Positions 24,601-39,600 of a stretch of 64,000 bases of DNA are shown in pieces (position 1 is the first letter of the stretch; the number at the start of each line of letters is the position of its first letter). Under the pieces are notes generated by a model that did not search any database, was not told where the DNA came from, and worked only from the letters and a program-made list of their open reading frames with translations. Source of the DNA: Labia minor (lineage: Eukaryota > Arthropoda > Insecta > Dermaptera > Spongiphoridae); the NCBI GenBank assembly GCA_963082975.1, contig OY720346.1, positions 39,459,787-39,523,786 of the forward strand, read 5' to 3'. The position numbers and the translations under genes are program-made.

Positions 24601-27600
24601 AAATAAATAAGTTATCATTTCCTAATGAATATATTCTATTGAATATGATTAATTGTCCAAGAGAGATAGTCAGCAAAATTATTATCTATTGTTTATGTTT
24701 ATTCGCCAGTTAAATATTTTTTTATTTTAATATTTTTAAATATTATTAAAAAAATAAAATATATTGTACTCACTTATTTATTTTATTGTATGTATGATTT
24801 TAGAGAAACCAGTGTATTAATTATGAGTTATGTATAATTTGTCTATACAATTTCAATTTATTGCATTTGTTTATCTTCAAAATATTTAACAATAATCTCA
24901 TTTATTCATTACAACTTACAATTATCATATCATATGCTGGTATGTCCCATCCGATGCATAGAGATCCATAGAGCTCTTGATTTTAATTTATTTCATGATT
25001 TTCATTGTTTACTTTGCTATATATATATATATAATTTAGTCGAATTGAGGGTATTTCATTGTACTATGTTTGGAAATGGTTGTAAAGTAGTTAGTAAATA
25101 GTAGGTAGCATCCTCTTCTCCCTTACTTCTTTCAAATCCAGAACAGTGATTATATTCATATCAACAAAAACAGCTTGGCAATTGAGGAACCATATTCTGA
25201 AAATAATAATAAATTATTAAAAAGAAAAGAAAAAATAAATATCAATCATTATTTGCAAAAAAAAAAAAAAAAAAAATAAAATAAAATAAAAAATAAAAGA
25301 ACCAGGAAAAGAGTGTTGATCTTTTTTTTAAAAAAAAAATCAAGTGTGTCTCTGTACTTGGCGTTTGAAAATTAATTTTGTTATATATTAAATTTATTTC
25401 ATCAAAAGAATAGTTAAAAAATAAAACATTACAAAGACAAAGGGTTTTTATTTTGAATACTAAAGAAATATAAATTCATTTACATCAAGTTAATTATATT
25501 TCTTGATTAAAGATTAATTTTTTTTTTTTTTTAATAGAATTTATTGTGTTGTTTTTACTTTGATTCAATTTCAAATATGATTGATCTAAGCAATTATATA
25601 ATATATTATTAATAGTTTTGTTTTTTAATAGATGTACGCTTTGTTTGTTTTTGTCAGGTGTTTAAAGAAGGCGATATAATTAAGCGACCAAAACTAGCGC
25701 AGACATTAAAGATAATACAAAGTGAAGGTTCCGAGTCACTACACAATGGTTCATTACTTGAAAGTTTCATTAATGATATTAAAAATGATGGCGGTATTAT
25801 CACTGAACAAGATATGCGAGATTATAAGTAAGTAGTCACAATTCAATTATTCTACAAAATAAATTATTAACAAATTACATCCCAAAAAATAATAAAATAG
25901 AATGATTTCTTTTATTTTTTAAATTGAATTTATTTATTTAATATATCATAGGGTTATAAAATTGAGAAGGCTGGCAGGGCACGTGACTAGAATGGAAGAG
26001 GAAAGAATGACGAAAAATATATGGGTGGGGAGACCGATTGGGAAACATCTGTTTGTAAGACCAAGGACGTGGTAGATGGACAATGTAGGAAGGGACTTGA
26101 GAGAGGCGGGAGAGGACAGGAGTTAGATGGTTGTGGCTCAGGATAGGGACACTTGGAGAAGTGTGGTTCCTGCGGCCAAGAATTTTGAGTACCGAAGAGC
26201 CACAAAAATAGATAGATTTAATATATCATGCTAAATCAAGTAATTCTAGTTTATAATTTATTATTTTTTCTCTATCTATCTAGTTTTTCGCATTTCTTCT
26301 TAACAGTGGTCGTTTACCAATTGGTTTTCCCATGAATAAACTTCCTATTATCCTTTCCTTGACATTAATGACACTTGTTCCGCTCATGGTAAAACGTTTG
26401 ATGTTATCACACTATATATATTTGGCGATTCATAGAGATCATGTAATTCTCCAATATGAAATTTACCTCAAATCCGAGAAATATCAATTTAAACCGTGTA
26501 AATATTTCAGAGAATTAATTTTATATATTCAAAAACCTAAATTTCTTCTCTTCTACCAAAGTTATATAAATTTGGCATATATTTTTCTTTAATAATATGT
26601 ATATAACATAAGAATTATATTCTTATTTCGATCTCTAGTTTAGGTCTTCATTATGTTTATGGGTTTATGTTATTTTGTTTTTCTCACTCTTAATAGTCAT
26701 CAGTATAGGTTACAATTATTTCACGATATTTTGTCTAAAAACAAAAAAGTTTATATTACAATCATAGTTTACATAAATCTGATAGTTATTTGTTGCTTGT
26801 TAACAAAATGATTGAATTCTTTTAATTGAAAGTACATTTCCATTACAAATGTAATACAAATTTATTAGATATAAAAAAAAGCTTTTAATTTAAAAAGAAC
26901 AACTAGAAAAGTGTTTCATGTAAGGACAATAAAATTATTTTTATTAAATTATGATTTAACGCATCAATTGACATTGAAAAAAAATATTATATTTCTATTG
27001 GATAAGATTTAATTAATGTATTGAAGATATTTATTATATTAGGGTTTAATATATATATATATATATATAAGATAACGATGATAAAAATTAATAAAATTAT
27101 TATTATACTTAAAACTTTAAACTTATGAGAATATTTAATAAAACATTATATTTAAATTTAACAAATAATAAATTATTTTAACAGAAAAAAGCATTTATGG
27201 CATATTGTCTGTCCGTCTGTCTGTTCATTGTGTGTTCGTATAGACGTGTACAGCTTGAACGGCTCAACGAATTTTGATAAAATTTACTTGCATCAGTAAC
27301 ATTAATTCATCCACTTTTGGTGTATACCCAAAAACCGGAAGTGGTAGTTTACAAAGAATTAATTTTATATTCATTGTCGGAAAATATTTCACTTAAAATA
27401 TAGTAGTAATTAATCATTTGGGTAATTAAACTTAAAATAAAAACCAAGATAATATAAGTCATTTTAATTCAAGTTTTAAAAATATTTTTTATATCAATAA
27501 TGTTGTTTGGAATTTAATTTATTTCCAATAGTCGGTCGGTTGTATGCCTGGTCACAGATCATTTTCTTTATTAAATTATTATAAATAGTTTATATAAATA

Positions 27601-30600
27601 TTTTATTCTTTTCCCATTAACAATTGGTTATTAATTTTAAAATGACGTTTATTAAATTTCATAAAAACTTAGAATTTGTTATGAAGATAATAACAATAGA
27701 AATTTAATAATTTAAAATAAATAGTTAGAAATAATACTAAGGCGTCATCTGTTTTGCTTTCAAAAAAATAAAAAATATTCTAAAGTTTCCAAGAAATAAT
27801 ATTTAAATTTGTTTCATCGACTGGAATATAAAGATTTTTCTAAATAAGTCATTTTAGTAATTGTTTAGTTTTAGATAAAAACCCTTTTGTTGTATATAAT
27901 TTGGGAATAAATAATAGTTATTTAAATACTAGTGAATTTACTATGATCCCAGTGATTAATTGAGTGAAAAGTGATTAATTGATCAGTAAAATCTATTACT
28001 TTTATGAATAGATGTCAAGGAAAAAGAAATAATTCAGTTGAATATACAATGAGTCTTAATAAATTTATGTCTAGATGGAGAAATTACAAATACTAAGAAG
28101 TAATGAAGTTCAATATATATAAACAATATATATATATATTAATAATTCTTTGGTAGAAGTTATATAATTAGTAATCTGATATTTGGTTTCGTCTCAAATT
28201 TATAATTGTATTTAATTTTCTCTTTTAAATTATTGAATATGAAAAAAAGAAACAATTATGAAAGGTAGTGGAACAAATGAATGATAAGGGGGCTTTTGAA
28301 TTTACCTGAATAAAATAAGATGTAATCTAAAAACAATTACAGCTGAAATGGAATTAACTATACTACAAATATCTAATTTGTTAATTACATAATGTTATCT
28401 AATCACCTTGATTCAAGTAATTACGAAAATAAATTGAGTAAATTTATTTATACAGATACAAATGTGTTAATGAGCTGAAATCTTGCTCTCTAAGACAATC
28501 AAATGAAATTATATTGAATAATAGATATTTTAGAGGATAATGACTGTCAATGTATATTTAACTACGACTTTTATAAAACTATAGTATCATTTATTCATTC
28601 TTTATTATATTTATAAACCACTTCAAGAATATTTTTTATGAGTAAATAAAAGAAATATTGTCTAATTTTATGGAATATTGATAATATTCTTTCATTGTCA
28701 TTTGATAACAAAACATTTTATATGTTTAAATATATTATATAGAAAGATATACAAGAATAAAAAACGAAATTCATTGAATTTCAACTGTTATCACATTTTA
28801 ATAAGGTATATGAGATATAAATAAAAAATACACTAAAAAATATAAACCTTTATAAGAATAAATTTTGAATAAAAAGTTTTGAAAAGTAGAGAGATTGTAT
28901 AAGAAATGCGCATAAAGCAAATAAAATATAATAAAATGGAAACTTTAATTAAAAATCATTCTTCTTAAAGTTTATATATTAAGTTTAGTTTATATAATAT
29001 ATTACATTTTAATTTCTATAATAATAATAATAATATTTAATTTTTTATTATAAATACAAGGTCTGTTCAAAGAAAAAGTTAATTTTGAATTTTCGTGGGC
29101 TGAGTACATTCGATTATCGAAATTTTTTTTTGTTATGTTGCTACACATATGTTTCTCATATGTTGACATTATCAGCCATTTTGGATTAGAAGTTTGTTTT
29201 CGTCAAGTAAAAAAGTTACTCACGTTTTCGTGTATTCTTCGATTTTTTACTTAAAAGAAAAATAAGGAATACTACACGGAAGTTATGCAACAAGCAATAC
29301 GGATCAAACGATCGGAATTGTGAAAAAAAATCATGGATTCTGCACCAGCTCACACATCATTGCTTGTTCGTAATTTTTTGGCCAAAAACAACACCATAAT
29401 CATGCCTCAACCACCATTTTCACCAGATTTGGCTCCCTGCGACTTTTTCTTATTCGCAAAACTTAAGAGACCCATGAAAGGAAAGCGTTTTGCAACAATT
29501 TATGAGAAAAAGTCGGAATCGAAGAACGAGCTGATGGCCATACCGAAAAGCGTATTTCAGAAGTGCTTCGACGATTGGAAGAAGTCCTGGCATTATATGG
29601 AGAATTAGTTTGAAGGGGACAAAATGGATATTGATAAATTAATAAATACTTTTAGAAATAATTCAAAATTTAACTTTTCTTTTGAACAAACTTCGTATAT
29701 TAATTTATTTAAAAATATAAAATAATTTCTAAGCAAAATAAAAATTAAATTATTACTTAATTAATAAATTAAACTTTTTTTTGGATTAATTTTTACCAAG
29801 AATTCATTATTATTTTAAAAAATTATAAGAACTTAATTTTGTCATGTGGATCATTTGATTTAAATTCACTATGTAATGCTATTATTATTAGTATTTTTGT
29901 AGCATGTATTTTGAATTTATAAATTGTTTTTTTTTTAAATATTCAATTTAATTAAACTTTAGAATATAAATATTGTCTCCTTTTAATTTAATAACCCGTT
30001 GTTAAATAAATGTATATATATTGTGTATACATAGAATAATATTTTTAGATTTAGTTTTGATTTATTTTTTTATTTTTATATTTTCTCTCATTGTAAGTGA
30101 ATGCTTCATTAAATATATATTCAAATACCTTTATTGAACAAATGAAACTAGGCCAGGTGGAAATAAGGGACATATAAAAGTAGTAAATAATAGATAGTCT
30201 GGTTAATATATAATGTCCGTCGGTAGTAGAGAGCGAGGGGAGAAGCGGGGGGAAAGTTTAACGCAAACGTTGCAGGTCGATAATGCAACATGCATGGTGC
30301 TTATGTTGCATATACAAACCACTCTCTATAGGGAGTGTGTGAGGAAGAGAGAGAGAGGGAGAGATGCTGCCATGTTGCACAGATGAGGGCTGGTAATTGC
30401 ATTGGATGGATAATAAAATGGACCTGGCCAACGAGCGGATAAAAATTCTAGCCAGAGACAAACACCTGATATTGTGCCAAATCAAATTTTCATGGAAAAG
30501 TGATTAGTGAAATATATATATATATAATGTAGCTTTTAATTTATTAAATAAATTGCTTGTGGGCATCAAGCATAAAGAAAAGCAAACCATAATTTATCGT

Positions 30601-33600
30601 TTCACTTAAATAGAATAGGATTGAGCATTTAAATTAAACATTATCTATCTATCTATCTCTGTGGCTCTACGGAACTCGAAAGTTCTGGGCCGCAGCAACT
30701 ACATTTCTCCAACCTGAGCAACAAACCTCCAACTTCTACCCTCTCCTATCTCCCTCATATCCCTTCCTACATTGTCCACCCACCGCGTTCCTGGTCTAAC
30801 AAGTGGACGTTTCCCAATCGGTCTCCCCATCAATATAATTTTAATGATTTAGAATTTAATTTCACCAAAAATCATACATTAAATGTTTGTATATGTAATT
30901 AATATTTAGAAGGTTCATTCGCCCATTTTAGCCACGTGCCCGCACAGCCTTTTCGATTTTATAATTCTAACTATATCTGGAGATGCATAGAGGTCATGCA
31001 ATTCCTCGTTATGCAGTCTCGGCCATTTCCCGGTGACCTTATCTTTTTTTGGCCCATAAATGCTGCATAAATTAAACATTAAATTGAATAAATATTATAA
31101 AATATTAATATAATGATCTTGAATAATGAGAGAATAAAAATAAATAAATAAAATATATTAAATACATAAATAATTACTTTTATTCATTAAAAAGATTAAA
31201 AGAAAAAAGTATTTCCTTTTGTTTGTTAAATTACATAGATTAGATAAACAACATCACTTAGAATCTAAAATTAAATAAAAACAAAAAAAAAGAAATTAAA
31301 TATTTAAAAATTGAATTAGAGAGCCCTAAGTGAACTAGTTTTAATGTTAAAATGAATATTAAAATAAGAAGAAATGGATAGATATTGGTGAAATAAAAAA
31401 AAATATTCCTCTTTTTATTATTTGATTTCTATACAATCTGTTTCACTTTCTGTCCTCACACAGAAGTATTATCGTATGTGTTAAAGTCTGTCGATGAATT
31501 TTCTAAGCAACTTTTTCAATTTCTCTTTCTCTAACAGCCATCGCAGGACAATTTAAATTCTGTTTCCATCATTATTAATAGAAAGATTTTACAGTCCACC
31601 CTCCAATAAAAAGTTCAATTAAAGTCATTAAAGGAAAAAAAAATCCATAATTTAAAAATTTAATTGATTAAATTACATGAATAATCGTTTTTTGCTATAT
31701 TATTATTTCTAATAAAAGAATAAGTTTGGAGTGTTTTTAAAAGTTATATACTTTTAAACACTTAATAAATACTAGTGTATATTCATAAACATAGAAAATA
31801 TATTAAAAGTACTCTTAAATTTTAATATAATAATATTTATCATTTATCGAGTGTCATGCTCAGATAAAGAAGAATTTTAAAACACATATTTTGTAGTCAA
31901 AAATTATAAAAATAAATTTTTAAATTTTTATTTATATATAATCAAATTAAATTTATATGAAAAAAATCAATGCATTTTTCTCCAATTTGTCTGATATATT
32001 TGAAATTAACAATAGTTAAGTCAAGAAAAATGATTTGAGTTCATATAATCTCGATCAATTATAAATAATATTAGAAATTTATATTTTTTATTTAATAATA
32101 TTTCATTAAATAAATGGCTTTTGTATTTTTGAAGAGTTTAAATTTAACTCTTTGTAAAAAATTGCTCAAATTCTAAAATTTATTTTTACTTATGTTAACT
32201 TTTTGATATATATATACATCATCATTACCATTCATCATAGCATCAATAAACATATTTTTTATCAATTCTAAAACACAAACATACTTATTCGTATTCCATT
32301 TGACTTTTATACGGCGATTCATGTTATTTAATAATATAATACATTAAAAGCCAATCTATTCAAACCTACTACTTATATAATATACAACTTTAATTATGTG
32401 CGATGATTATGGCGTGGCTGAAGTTGACATTGCTTTTTATCATTGAAATCGTAAAAGTACAACGCTTATTTAATCTAGAGGACTTACTCAAGTTCAAATA
32501 AATTATATTGGCCACTGTATATATGTTCTATATATAAAATTAGAATTTATAATTGATGATACACATTTATTTTAGGTTTCTATTTAAATCTTATTTATTC
32601 AAAGACATTCATTTGTATGGTTTGGTATTACATAATTATTCTAAAGGTATAAATGAATAAAATTAATATTAATATTATTCTTGAGATTTGCTTTAACAAT
32701 TAAGAAAAGATTGTAAAATGTATATAAAGTGGTTAAATTCTAGAGTTTTGGGTCTTTTTTCTAATAAAATAAAATAAAACATAAACAACAAGACCATAAG
32801 AGGAACCCAAAGTTACCCTTCGGTTAAACAAAATAATTGTAAAATTAATAAATACAACTTTTAAAATATATGAAATTCATTACTTTAACTATAGCATTAG
32901 AATATACATTTGAGAGATTTACCCTATAATTAGCCATGGAGGCTCTGTGTAGGACAATCAACCGGTTGAGAAAGGCCATTGCAATTGCCCGACAACAACA
33001 CCCCCCTGGCGTTTATATTTTTCCGTCACTGTTCATACATTCTATTGAAATATTATATTTAACCTATATATTTAGATATTTAATAATAATGTGTTAAAAT
33101 GAGTTTTAAAAATAACACAAATTAAAATATTATATATTGGTTGGTATTAAGTTTTATTTTAATCAGGTTGAAATTATTTAGTGAAAAAGATTTAACCTCT
33201 TGAATGATTTCACGCGAAAGAAAACCTTTATCTATATAATATGTGGAGAAGTGGTTATTTAATTGAATCAATATTATAAAAGACTACTTGAATTTTTTAT
33301 TATTATTGTTTTTTATTCACAAAAAAGCTCGAAGTTACTCGCTTCGTTATTTATCACGTCGAAACATCTTGAGAGTAAATTTGTTTAATTCATCCCCTTC
33401 AACTCCACCCAGGTCTTTTCTAGGGGTAATAAACAATAGATTGGGAGGAAGGAAGAAAGAAAAGGGGTTAAGTTAAATGTTGTATTTTTTTTTATCCATT
33501 CGCTCTCTGTTTTCATCCGTCTTGGGCGGGCCCTTTTAGAAACCTCAACAATCCTTTTGCGGGTTGCAAGTGCCATTAACAGTTACAAAGTTGGATTTTC

Positions 33601-36600
33601 TTCTTGTGTAACTGTTACTACTATTGTAACGGTTGCTCCGGGAAAAGTTAACACTCCAGCCTTTTGGATTCTAAATAAATGGAAAGTAGTTAACGTAATA
33701 GTCGTAATAAAAATTATATTTCATTTGCAGTGCTTGAAGGGAAAAATAATTAAAAGTGATGAATTTGGAAATTATTTTATTTTTACTTGAAAAAATAAAA
33801 TGGATAAAGTAAAAAAAAAAAAGCTAGACGGAGGATTTTTAATTACTTTCTCGATATTAAATTCTCAATTATTATTTTTTTTATTTCTTAATTTAAATGG
33901 AATTAATTACATATTATCTAATTTATGATTATTGTAATTATAAAAAAGTAAATGCTTAAAAAAAAAGTTAAAAAAAGACTAAGAAAGTATTATTTATTTT
34001 TCTACAAAAACCAGAAACTTTTCAGATCATTTGAAAATATGCTTGGTGAAATTTTCAGACTAAATAAAAATGATTGATAAGAGATAACGATAATTTACAT
34101 GACATCATATGCATCTTCAAACTTAGAACGAATTAAATAAACTTAATAATAAAAGTTAAAAACAAAGTTAAAGATGTTACGTACTTTAATGGGTAAAGAA
34201 AGAATAGTGAGAAGTTTGTTAATGGGGAAAGTAATTGGAAAATAACCGATGAGCAGACAATACAAATATACAAGAGAATAGCAATTGAAATAAGTTGACC
34301 TGTGGCCAGGTCCGAACCGACCGACGGTTTGAAATAAATTAATTTCCAGCTACAGAAACAATTTCAAATAATTTTCATATATCTATTAATGTAATAAAAA
34401 ACAGATATGGATACATAAATAATAAATATAAACATTTTTAATTTTATTTTATTTATAATATATATGCAAGACCAGGCTGTGACGTCATGCATGGCTGGAT
34501 GACGTCATATAATTTTAAATCAAGAAAAAACTAATAAATATGATTTTTTTCGAGGATAAAACCAATACAAAATGCATTATTCGTGGTGATATATAAAAAA
34601 ATCTCCTTTGGTGTGAAAATAACCCTTTCCTTCCTATCGTCGATCGCTAATACTACCACTTCCGGTTTCCGGAATTGCACCAAAAGTTGATCAATTCATC
34701 CCACTGATGCATTAAGTAAATATACCAAATTTCATCAAAATCGGTTGAGCCGTTCAGGCTGTACACATCTATACGGACGGACAGACGGACGGACAGACAT
34801 CATGCTAAAAATACTTTTTTCTGTTTAGAAAATGCATGATTCGTGGAGATATGTAAAAATCTCCACATGTGAAATTTGGTGTGAAAACAATACCTCCCTT
34901 ACTATCGTCGGTCGGTAAAAATGGAGTTGTTAAGAACTTTTAAATTTAAAAATTTTATTTTTTGAAATTTCTTATTCATTTATGATTATTTTTCTTATTT
35001 TAATTTGAGTACTTGAATAACGAAAAAACAAAATCCAATCTAAAAGTGAATAAAATGGCTAATTCAGAAAAGCAAAGAAAATTTTTATTGAATTATTTAC
35101 CAAGTGAATGGTGTAGTTTGGAAAGGAAAAAAAAAATTCTTTCTTTATTTGGTATTAAAATAAACGCCATCATTAAAATTCATGACAATGTCCTGTGATT
35201 GCGAGTACAGACAAGGAAATTGTAGGGAGAATTCTGCCTCGAAATCATTTAATTCAATTCCTTCTTAATATTAAGCTCTTCACCTATCATATTGCATCAT
35301 TAACATTCACCCCGAGCATGACTATACCTTGAAATCCCATGATACAGTAGATACTTAAAAATTATATTATAAAATAATATTTCTAATAGAAAACATGATA
35401 ATTAAATTTGAGATGTAGAGTTTATATAAATTTCATATATTAATACACTACTATAGATTAATCCAATTAAATTTAATAATAAAGATAGTCTATACATTAT
35501 ACTCTGCTAGATATTTTGTTTGATTCGGATACCTGCAAATAGGAATATAAAGTCAATATATAAAATTTTAAATAACTAATTGTGAAATTTTAAAATCTAG
35601 AAAAATTTAAATATTTAGATGTTTTAAACACGAATAATAATAATTGAGAAGAATTTAGATTAAGGTAATATATTGGATAACACCTGTTATTATTTAGTAA
35701 AAGTAAAGTTTATTTCATCAAATTATTATCGGCGGGTATAAAAATTAACTATAAAACTATTTTACTATCATTGTGAGGCGTATTCTACGAGGGTCATTCA
35801 ATAACTAAAGAGACAAATGACTACAGATCAAAAACGATATATTTGATTCATATAAAATTCAGGCTTTTTTCATAATGATCACTCTCCACAGTTATGCATC
35901 TGTCCCATCTTTCTTACAGCTCCCTAATTCCCTTGGCGAAGAATTCTTTCGATTTATCTCGAAACCACTTTGGCCCTGTTTCCTTAACTTCATCATTGTT
36001 AGCAAATTTTTTCCACGTAGTGAGTGGTCCAAATAGGTAAAAATCAGAAGGGGCCAGGTCAGGATTGTAAGCAGGATGAGGTAAGACCTCCTAACCCAAT
36101 TTTGAAGCTTATCACGGGTCAGCTTAGGAAACTGCAAGAAAGATGGGACGAGTGCATAACTGTGGGGGTTATGTTGAAAAATAGCCTGAATTTTGTAAGA
36201 ATCAAATAAACCGTTTTTGAGCTATAGCCATTTGTTTCTTTACTTATTGAATGACCCATAAAGGGGGGAGAATAGATTCGGGATATTTTAAAATATGTGC
36301 CAAAAAAATGACATTACGAAGTAATGGAGGAGATTTCATGATCACTAGTCATTCCCAAATAGTGAAAGAGGATAGAAATTAAATGGAAGTATTGTTCTTT
36401 TGTATAGATATAGATGGTTGGAGGAATCAGGTTAAAAAAAGCCAAAAATTTAGGAGTACAAAAGTGAAACAGATACCTATAAATAGAATGTGGAGGTGAT
36501 CTAAAGATATATTAAATTTTTCAATACATTTAATCACAGAAAAAAATAATTTAAGAATATTGTATATTTACCTGAAAAAAGATCGATTTTAGAACAATTA

Positions 36601-39600
36601 TATTTTTTATATTTTATAAGATCTTTATGGTTGTATGTGTAGATTACTGCTTGATACAGATATGTAATTAAAGAATGTTATTCTTTTCAGCGTCTCTTGG
36701 GAGGATCCAGTTGTTTTTGATTTATCTAGTGGCAATCGACTTTTCTCTTCCCCTCTTCCAGGCGCTGGAGCACAACTCGGCTTCACACTTTCTATTTTAG
36801 ATGGCGAACTAGAAGGAAATGGAGATTTTAATATCCTCGGTTATCATCGTATGGCGGAAGCCCTCAAATTCGGTTATGGCTTTAAAACTCGTCTTGGCGA
36901 TCCCAATTTTTATAACGTCTCTGAGGTAAACTATTTATTGCTTGTTCCGATTTTCCTAAAATACAAAAAAAAAAAAAATATTTTTTTACTAATTTTGTAT
37001 TAAGTAATTTACTGATACTTAACCTAAATTTCTAAAATTATTTCTATGAAAATATAAGTTTATAAGCTATAATTATTAAATTCTTAATTACAAATTTATA
37101 TAGAAAAACTTTATAGATACTTTATAACAGTGTTTCCCAACCTTGTTTATGCCATGCCCCACCTAAGCCCTTCTAAAATTCTTACTCCCCCCCCCCACAC
37201 TTACACATAATTTTGAATATTAAAAAATTGAATTATTCAATTAAGAAACTTAAATGATAGGTTTTAGGAAGAAATCACTAGGATATATAATGAAAAACTA
37301 AAATTTAAATTCGAAATAATTTTAATAAAGATTTTTCTATAATAATTTAATATTTTAATTTAGTGAGATCATTACGCTTCATGATTGCTGCACAGAGATT
37401 TTATGTTAGATTCCAATTTGGTTAGCTTCAGTCTCAAGTTTCCCGTTCTTTTTTATCCAGAAGATTTCTTATTTGTACCTGTAAATCATTTACAGCACTT
37501 ATTTAAATAGCCCAGAGCAAAAGGGTTAAACTCGTGTCGGGTCCATTTTCGAATTGCCCACCTTTACAAACAATTGGGAAACAGCTTTAAAATGTACTGA
37601 GTCCTTTCAAAAATTTTGTATAAACTAAAACTTGTTTTATATTTTTATAAATGCATTTCCAATTAAGTTTTGGAATAATTTTATATCATTATGTGTATTT
37701 CCAGCCGGATACAAAAATAAATATACTTATATATTTTTATATATTCTATTTAATTATTTAGATACATATGTATATTTAACTGAACTATTCATATAATTGA
37801 AAATAATTTTCACATATGATTAAGATCTCGGTAGATTGTTTCTTATTTTAAAAAAAGTCAAGAATTCACTTGATTAATTTTCAACATTTGAAATGGTGAA
37901 ATTAATTTTGATATTGTTAAAACTAATTTTGGGAATTGTTTTAATCAATCAATAATTTTTTTTTATTTTACAATCCAATTTTTTTTAATGTCGATAAAGA
38001 ATTTTTGATTATAAGAAACGCTTAGGTTAGCGAAATCAAAGTTTGCAATCTCTCTCCCTCTCTCATCCTCTTTTTTCGATTCTTTTTGCTTTTAGCAATC
38101 TTTTCGCCAACCATCGTTGTACTACCACCCTAAAACCATTTCTATCTCTCAACCACTTGGCCTTTTTTTCGCTTGTTCTTTGAAATCCTATTTTGGTATT
38201 TAATTGTATTAGAGGTATCCCACAAAACTACCTTTCCCCCCACATTACAGAGAGAGAGAGAGAGAGGAGTTGAACTCTATTGAGAATTGGATCGATTCTC
38301 CTCAACTTTCGTTAGGTACTTGGGAATTACTTGATAAAGACGGTTGTGCCGGGTACGTGGGATCAAGGACATAAATTAATTCGCCCCTCGGACACACTTA
38401 ACGGATGTCAAAATTGATTAAACTTGAAAGAAGAAGGGAAGAGAGTGAGCCCAGGTGTGCTGCGAAAAGTACACCAATGGATTATTTAATAAAAGTTTAT
38501 GTCAAAAAATTAACTTTAAAATATATCCCCGTATTAAGTTAATAATTGAAAAGTTTTTTTTAACATATATACAAGGACTAAATGTTTAAAAGTGTATTTA
38601 ATATTTTAAAGATGGTTTATTATTTAAGTGATGTGTTGTCATATAAAATTAAAAAAAAAATATAATAAATAAATAAATAAAATTGATATATCAGTTAATA
38701 CCCTCTCTCAATTTTTTACTCTCCTTGAGTATTCCAAAAATAAAAAAACATTCTAACAAAATCAATAATATTTTATATATTCATATTAAATATTTTTATG
38801 TGTAATTAAATTTTGAAGAAGTCATTATTTAATCCCATAAGTCAATATAAATATGTTTAAGTAATTATTATATATGTGAAAATAAAATTATATAATGCGT
38901 ATACGATTAAAGTTATCGAAAAGTGGAATTAATTTTCACCTTCACAATATATGTATTATATGATCATTTCAAATGAGAAATTAATATTTCAATCTATCAA
39001 AAATGAAATTGGAGAATTTAATTTAATCACTTTAATTTCAAATACAATATAATATTGAATTTTTTTTCACGGAATATTAATTCATGTGAATTCGAAAAAT
39101 AAATAAATAATAAACAAGTACTTGTAAAAATTTGTATATAAATTATTATTTTTTTTTATTATTATCATGTATATCATTTATTGATAAATTAAATTAAAAA
39201 ACAAATTGTAATTTTAATATTCAAATCTGATAATTTGCAATTTTTAAAGGGAAGGAGTTTAAAATTTATATTATCTCAAAAAACGAATTGATTGGGTTGG
39301 ATTACTCGAAAGAATAATTAAAATCAAATATCATTTATAGATACCGTAAAAATTAATTATTCATAGATATTTAGAAAAAAAATTCAGTTATTTATAATTT
39401 TCGTTCGTTTTATATGTTTTTGAATATGGAAGAAAAAATAGTTTTACTTTCACTATATAAAGACAAAAACGACACACAAACAACTGTGGCTTAAAAATTG
39501 TGTTTAGAAGTTGGTTTATTAGTTTTAAAGTTGATGTGTGTGATTTCAACCTTTAAGATGTCTCGGAATATCTCAGATCAATCCACTCTCAAAGACAATA

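Larger units (their letters stand above)
25828..36690 (+). other. GGT intron 3 (10.9 kb)
   Basis: The intron runs from gtaagt to ttcag. It contains LINE 3' ends (25943-26219 and 30640-31035), a DD34D mariner derivative (29057-29695), CGACCGACG-family repeats (27183-27562 and 34291-34920) and a palindromic mariner (35788-36258). Less AT-rich islands without a recognised repeat lie at about 30215-30485, 32930-33010 and 33285-33680. The stretches 26220-27180, 27563-29056, 31036-32929 and 34921-35780 show nothing beyond AT-rich DNA. Confidence 0.85.
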
